From NCBI GenBank assembly GCA_008081305.1, contig VMCP01000268.1:1-6368 (forward strand): DNA of 6,368 nt, given 5' to 3'. The DNA is from Bacteroidota bacterium (lineage in GTDB: Bacteria > Bacteroidota > Bacteroidia > NS11-12g > UBA955). Each line of letters opens with the position of its first letter. The first letter of the stretch is position 1. The notes below the pieces were generated by a model. It saw nothing but the letters and a program-made list of their open reading frames with translations, did not search any database and had not been told where the DNA came from. This document shows positions 4,343-6,368 of the stretch, in pieces. The translations under genes were made by a program, and so were the position numbers.

Positions 4343-5343
4343 GCAGTGCCTTCGCACTAATATCGAACCCATCGTTAAAACCTAAAAAGATTCATTGTTA
4401 TCGATCCAATGAGTTGAAAGGGGTCAAATCCCAGGAAATCGCTGAAATACCCTCTGAGTCATTTGTTTTTAGTCCTTGGGACTCGGATACTACCTTTTAT
4501 TTGGATGAATTCTTGGGCGAATTGGACGCATCAAGTATCCATGAATATTTAAATAGTATTTCCGAGTTGGACAGTTTAAACCTTTTTGAGGAAACACAAG
4601 CTGATTTTGAAAAAAGGGTAGAAAATGCCAAAATAGCGTTTCAAAATGCATCACTAGAGAAAGTAGTTGTGGCTAGAACCAAAAAGTTTTCCCTGGTAAA
4701 TGGATTTGATATCTTGGAGGTGTTCTATCGTCTGGTGGAGGCGAATCCCAATTCACTGGTATATTTACTGAAATCATCTCAGTGGGGTACTTGGCTCGGA
4801 GCAACCCCTGAATTATTGTTGGATTACGACGGAAAAGATTTTCAAACCATGAGTCTAGCAGGGACATTATTCTCCGATACCGAAGAATGGAGTTCCAAGG
4901 AAGCAGCAGAACAATCTGTGACATCTTCATTCATTGAAGAAGTGATTGGTTGGGACAGCAACCGTAAACCCCAAATTCAAGAGCTAAACCAAGGTAGACT
5001 CCGGCATTTGATGTCGGTATATCGTTTACCCATGAAAATGGAGAAGATGGCTAGTGTATTAACTAATTTATCACCTACACCTGCCGTTAGTGGCTATCCT
5101 GTGAAGCTTGCCTTGGACTATCTCCAAAAAACAGAAAAGATGGAGCGCTCACTTTATGCTGGGTTTATTGGTTCAAAAAGCGGTGAAAATTGGAAACTGC
5201 ATGTAAATCTACGATGTGCGCAGATTTTTATGGGTGATGCTTTTCTTTATGCAGGTTGTGGAATTAATTCATCGAGTAACCCCAGGAGAGAATGGGAAGA
5301 AACGCAGAACAAAATGCGGGTTATCGAGGAATGTCTTTTTTGA
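4339..5343 (+). CDS. menF: Isochorismate synthase (MenF/EntC family)
   Basis: Mg-dependent chorismate-utilising enzyme converting chorismate to isochorismate, the entry step to menaquinone. Visible motifs: K-V-V-V-A-R at 108-113, L-G-A-T-P-E-L-L-L at 153-161, L-A-G-T at 173-176, S-P-T-P-A-V-S-G-Y-P at 245-254, Y-A-G-F-I-G at 273-278, L-H-V-N-L-R-C-A at 287-294, and Y-A-G-C-G-I-N...E-W-E-E-T at 304-322. Lys108 and Glu158 are 50 residues apart, the same spacing as the general base/acid pair K190/E240 in MenF and K147/E197 in EntC. Likely Mg ligands are Glu200/201 and Glu320/321. At 334 residues it is shorter than the roughly 390-430 of E. coli MenF/EntC, mainly at the N-terminus. The 'K-D-x-x-E-H' motif is degenerate (S-S-F-I-E-E). 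A salicylate or siderophore role is possible, but no such genes are nearby. menD is not in the window. Confidence 0.9.
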   Translation: MSSAFALISNPSLKPKKIHCYRSNELKGVKSQEIAEIPSESFVFSPWDSDTTFYLDEFLGELDASSIHEYLNSISELDSLNLFEETQADFEKRVENAKIAFQNASLEKVVVARTKKFSLVNGFDILEVFYRLVEANPNSLVYLLKSSQWGTWLGATPELLLDYDGKDFQTMSLAGTLFSDTEEWSSKEAAEQSVTSSFIEEVIGWDSNRKPQIQELNQGRLRHLMSVYRLPMKMEKMASVLTNLSPTPAVSGYPVKLALDYLQKTEKMERSLYAGFIGSKSGENWKLHVNLRCAQIFMGDAFLYAGCGINSSSNPRREWEETQNKMRVIEECLF

Positions 5344-6241
5344 TTTCATCTACATCTACCTTTACCTTAGGAGCAAATGGAAGGTCGTCAGTTAGAAGCT
5401 TTTTAACCCACGTTTTACCTTCTTGGAAATACGCATAGTAATCGCCTGAAGGGATATAGTAATAAGGGTTTCCTTTGTATTTGGGTTCTGAAGGGATTAA
5501 GTTTTCTACTACGATGTGCTGTCCCTGTTCTTGGTAACGAAGTAATAATTGGGCTGATTTGTGGTATTCAAAAACCTCTCTGGGCTCTGGTGTAGGATCT
5601 TCCTCGCTACTGCGGTATAGTTCGTATCCCCACAGGGGTTCACCATCTTCAAAATACAGAGCGTCTAAAATCGAGCGATTTGAGTGAATGTTATGTCCAT
5701 CAAAGCCCATTAACATATAAACGGTGTTGCGATTGTGTTTGAAAGGAACCATTTGGTAGTATAATGCTCCAATCCACTGATCATTCGTTAACCCCGCTTC
5801 TTGGTAATTCTCAGGAAGAGCTTGTGCCGAATCCCATAAGGGGTATACATTTATCTTTTTCCGTCGTTTTTTGTGTTGCAAAACGCCATAGTGAGTGAAC
5901 TTCCCGTCATTTGATATCACGTTATAAGTAAATAGTCGAACATCGGCTTTTGGGTGTTCAGCTATAGCGATGGTTGAATAACGTAATGATTCAAATGAAT
6001 AATCCCAAGACTCTGGCTCAACCAAGGTTTGAAGTAAGATATCTTGGATTTCTTGAGCAGCTTTAAACTTGGCTTCATCGGTTGTGTCTTTGCGCAGAGG
6101 GATTTGGTTTATTTTGAGGATTTCATCCTCGATATGCTGAAACTCTTGGGCCATGCCAGAATGGGGTAACAGGACAATCAATATCCCCAATAACCTTAAG
6201 GTAGATCCAAGGTTTTTGTGCAAATCAAAATTGAGACTCAT
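5321..6241 (-). CDS. Unrecognised exported protein
   Basis: I do not recognise this family. Numbered from ATG 6241 it has 306 residues. The N-terminus looks like a Sec signal peptide: Arg16 and basic residues, then a hydrophobic run L-L-G-I-L-I-V-L-L, then S-G-M-A|Q-E with likely cleavage after Ala31. There is no lipobox Cys and no other membrane segment, so it is probably periplasmic or secreted. The mature part begins with a charged helical stretch (about 32-75) and continues as a Tyr/Trp-rich, probably beta-rich domain, with A-I-A-E-H-P-K-A-D-V-R-L-F-T-Y-N, W-I-G-A-L-Y-Y-Q-M-V, L-M-G-F-D-G-H-N and G-D-Y-Y-A-Y motifs. No catalytic motif was recognised. A GTG at 6253 would add four residues; ATG is preferred because it directly precedes the signal peptide. 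It follows the thiolase by 36 bp on the same strand, and its 3' end overlaps menF. Confidence 0.82.
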   Translation of the reverse strand: MSLNFDLHKNLGSTLRLLGILIVLLPHSGMAQEFQHIEDEILKINQIPLRKDTTDEAKFKAAQEIQDILLQTLVEPESWDYSFESLRYSTIAIAEHPKADVRLFTYNVISNDGKFTHYGVLQHKKRRKKINVYPLWDSAQALPENYQEAGLTNDQWIGALYYQMVPFKHNRNTVYMLMGFDGHNIHSNRSILDALYFEDGEPLWGYELYRSSEEDPTPEPREVFEYHKSAQLLLRYQEQGQHIVVENLIPSEPKYKGNPYYYIPSGDYYAYFQEGKTWVKKLLTDDLPFAPKVKVDVDEIKKDIPR

Positions 6242-6277
6242 GCGCAAAAACACAACGAAAAAGAAGATTGGATATTC

Positions 6278-6367
6278 TTAAATGTTTTCAATTACCATGG
6301 CAGATGCACCTCCACCACCGTTACAAATACCTGCACCACCAAATTTGCCTCCATTTTGTTTTAGAAC
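6278..6367 (-). CDS. Acetyl-CoA acetyltransferase (thiolase), C-terminal end only
   Basis: Only the last 29 codons are present; the gene continues beyond the right edge of the window. The tail reads G-G-K-F-G-G-A-G-I-C-N-G-G-G-G-A-S-A-M-V-I-E-N-I-stop. The C-x-G-G-G segment is the C-terminal thiolase signature, in which the Cys acts as the acid/base in Claisen condensation or thiolysis of acyl-CoA. The C-N-G-G-G-G-A-S-A form points to an acetyl-CoA C-acetyltransferase (2 acetyl-CoA to acetoacetyl-CoA) rather than the C-I-G-G-G-Q-G form common in FadA/AtoB. The biosynthetic or degradative role cannot be told from this fragment. The exported protein lies 36 bp downstream on the same strand with no visible terminator between. 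Confidence 0.9.
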   Translation of the reverse strand, partial: VLKQNGGKFGGAGICNGGGGASAMVIENI

Positions 6368-6368
6368 A

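Noticed and set aside
6242..6253. GTG start at 6253 for the exported protein
   Set aside because: ATG 6241 is only four codons on and gives a normal signal peptide; the GTG cannot be excluded but has no support.
6242..6277. Promoter or terminator between thiolase and exported protein
   Set aside because: The T-rich run has no preceding hairpin, and no correctly spaced TTG/TAnnTTTG pair is present; read-through from the thiolase gene is the simpler view.
1..6368. Mobile element, CRISPR, phage, defence or toxin-antitoxin system
   Set aside because: No direct repeats, transposase or integrase motifs, spacer arrays, tRNA ends or defence domains were seen; gene content is core metabolism and translation. 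The 61-residue HhH protein lacks a partner gene that would suggest a toxin-antitoxin pair.

Overview
This window looks like ordinary chromosomal backbone from a member of the Bacteroidota, most likely the Flavobacteriia/Flavobacteriales. Three things point there. The protein signatures fit (S2, EF-Ts, a thiolase tail with a C-N-G-G-G-G-A-S-A motif). The start sites lack Shine-Dalgarno sequences and have A-rich leaders instead. At least one clear promoter has the Bacteroidota form TTG-N20-TAnnTTTG. The family or genus cannot be fixed from this sequence alone.

Left block (1-2594, + strand): translation and nucleotide genes in the conserved order rpsB (5' end outside the window), tsf, pyrH. An intrinsic terminator sits between tsf and pyrH, only 12 bp before the pyrH start. 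The slot after pyrH, which very often holds frr (ribosome recycling factor), instead holds a 61-residue helix-hairpin-helix protein resembling a stand-alone RNA polymerase alpha C-terminal domain. A perfect 14-bp hairpin closes this block and also terminates the opposing block.

Middle block (2614-3902, - strand): a histidine phosphatase, a [2Fe-2S] ferredoxin 3 bp downstream, then rpsT with its own strong promoter between the ferredoxin and rpsT.

Right block: a PaaI-type hotdog thioesterase and an isochorismate synthase (MenF/EntC family) overlap by ATGA on the + strand. This pair suggests menaquinone synthesis: chorismate to isochorismate, and possibly DHNA-CoA hydrolysis. The thioesterase starts only 2 bp from the divergent phosphatase start, so promoters for both genes must lie in each other's coding sequence. 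Converging on the synthase from the - strand are the last 29 codons of an acetyl-CoA acetyltransferase (thiolase) and an unrecognised exported protein, whose 3' end overlaps that of the synthase by 23 bp.

No mobile element, CRISPR array, tRNA, rRNA or phage signature was seen, and no non-coding stretch exceeds about 70 bp. I see no convincing new multi-gene system. The points most worth a second look are the helix-hairpin-helix miniprotein, the 2-bp divergent start arrangement, the His-to-Asn change in the thioesterase active site, and the unrecognised exported protein.
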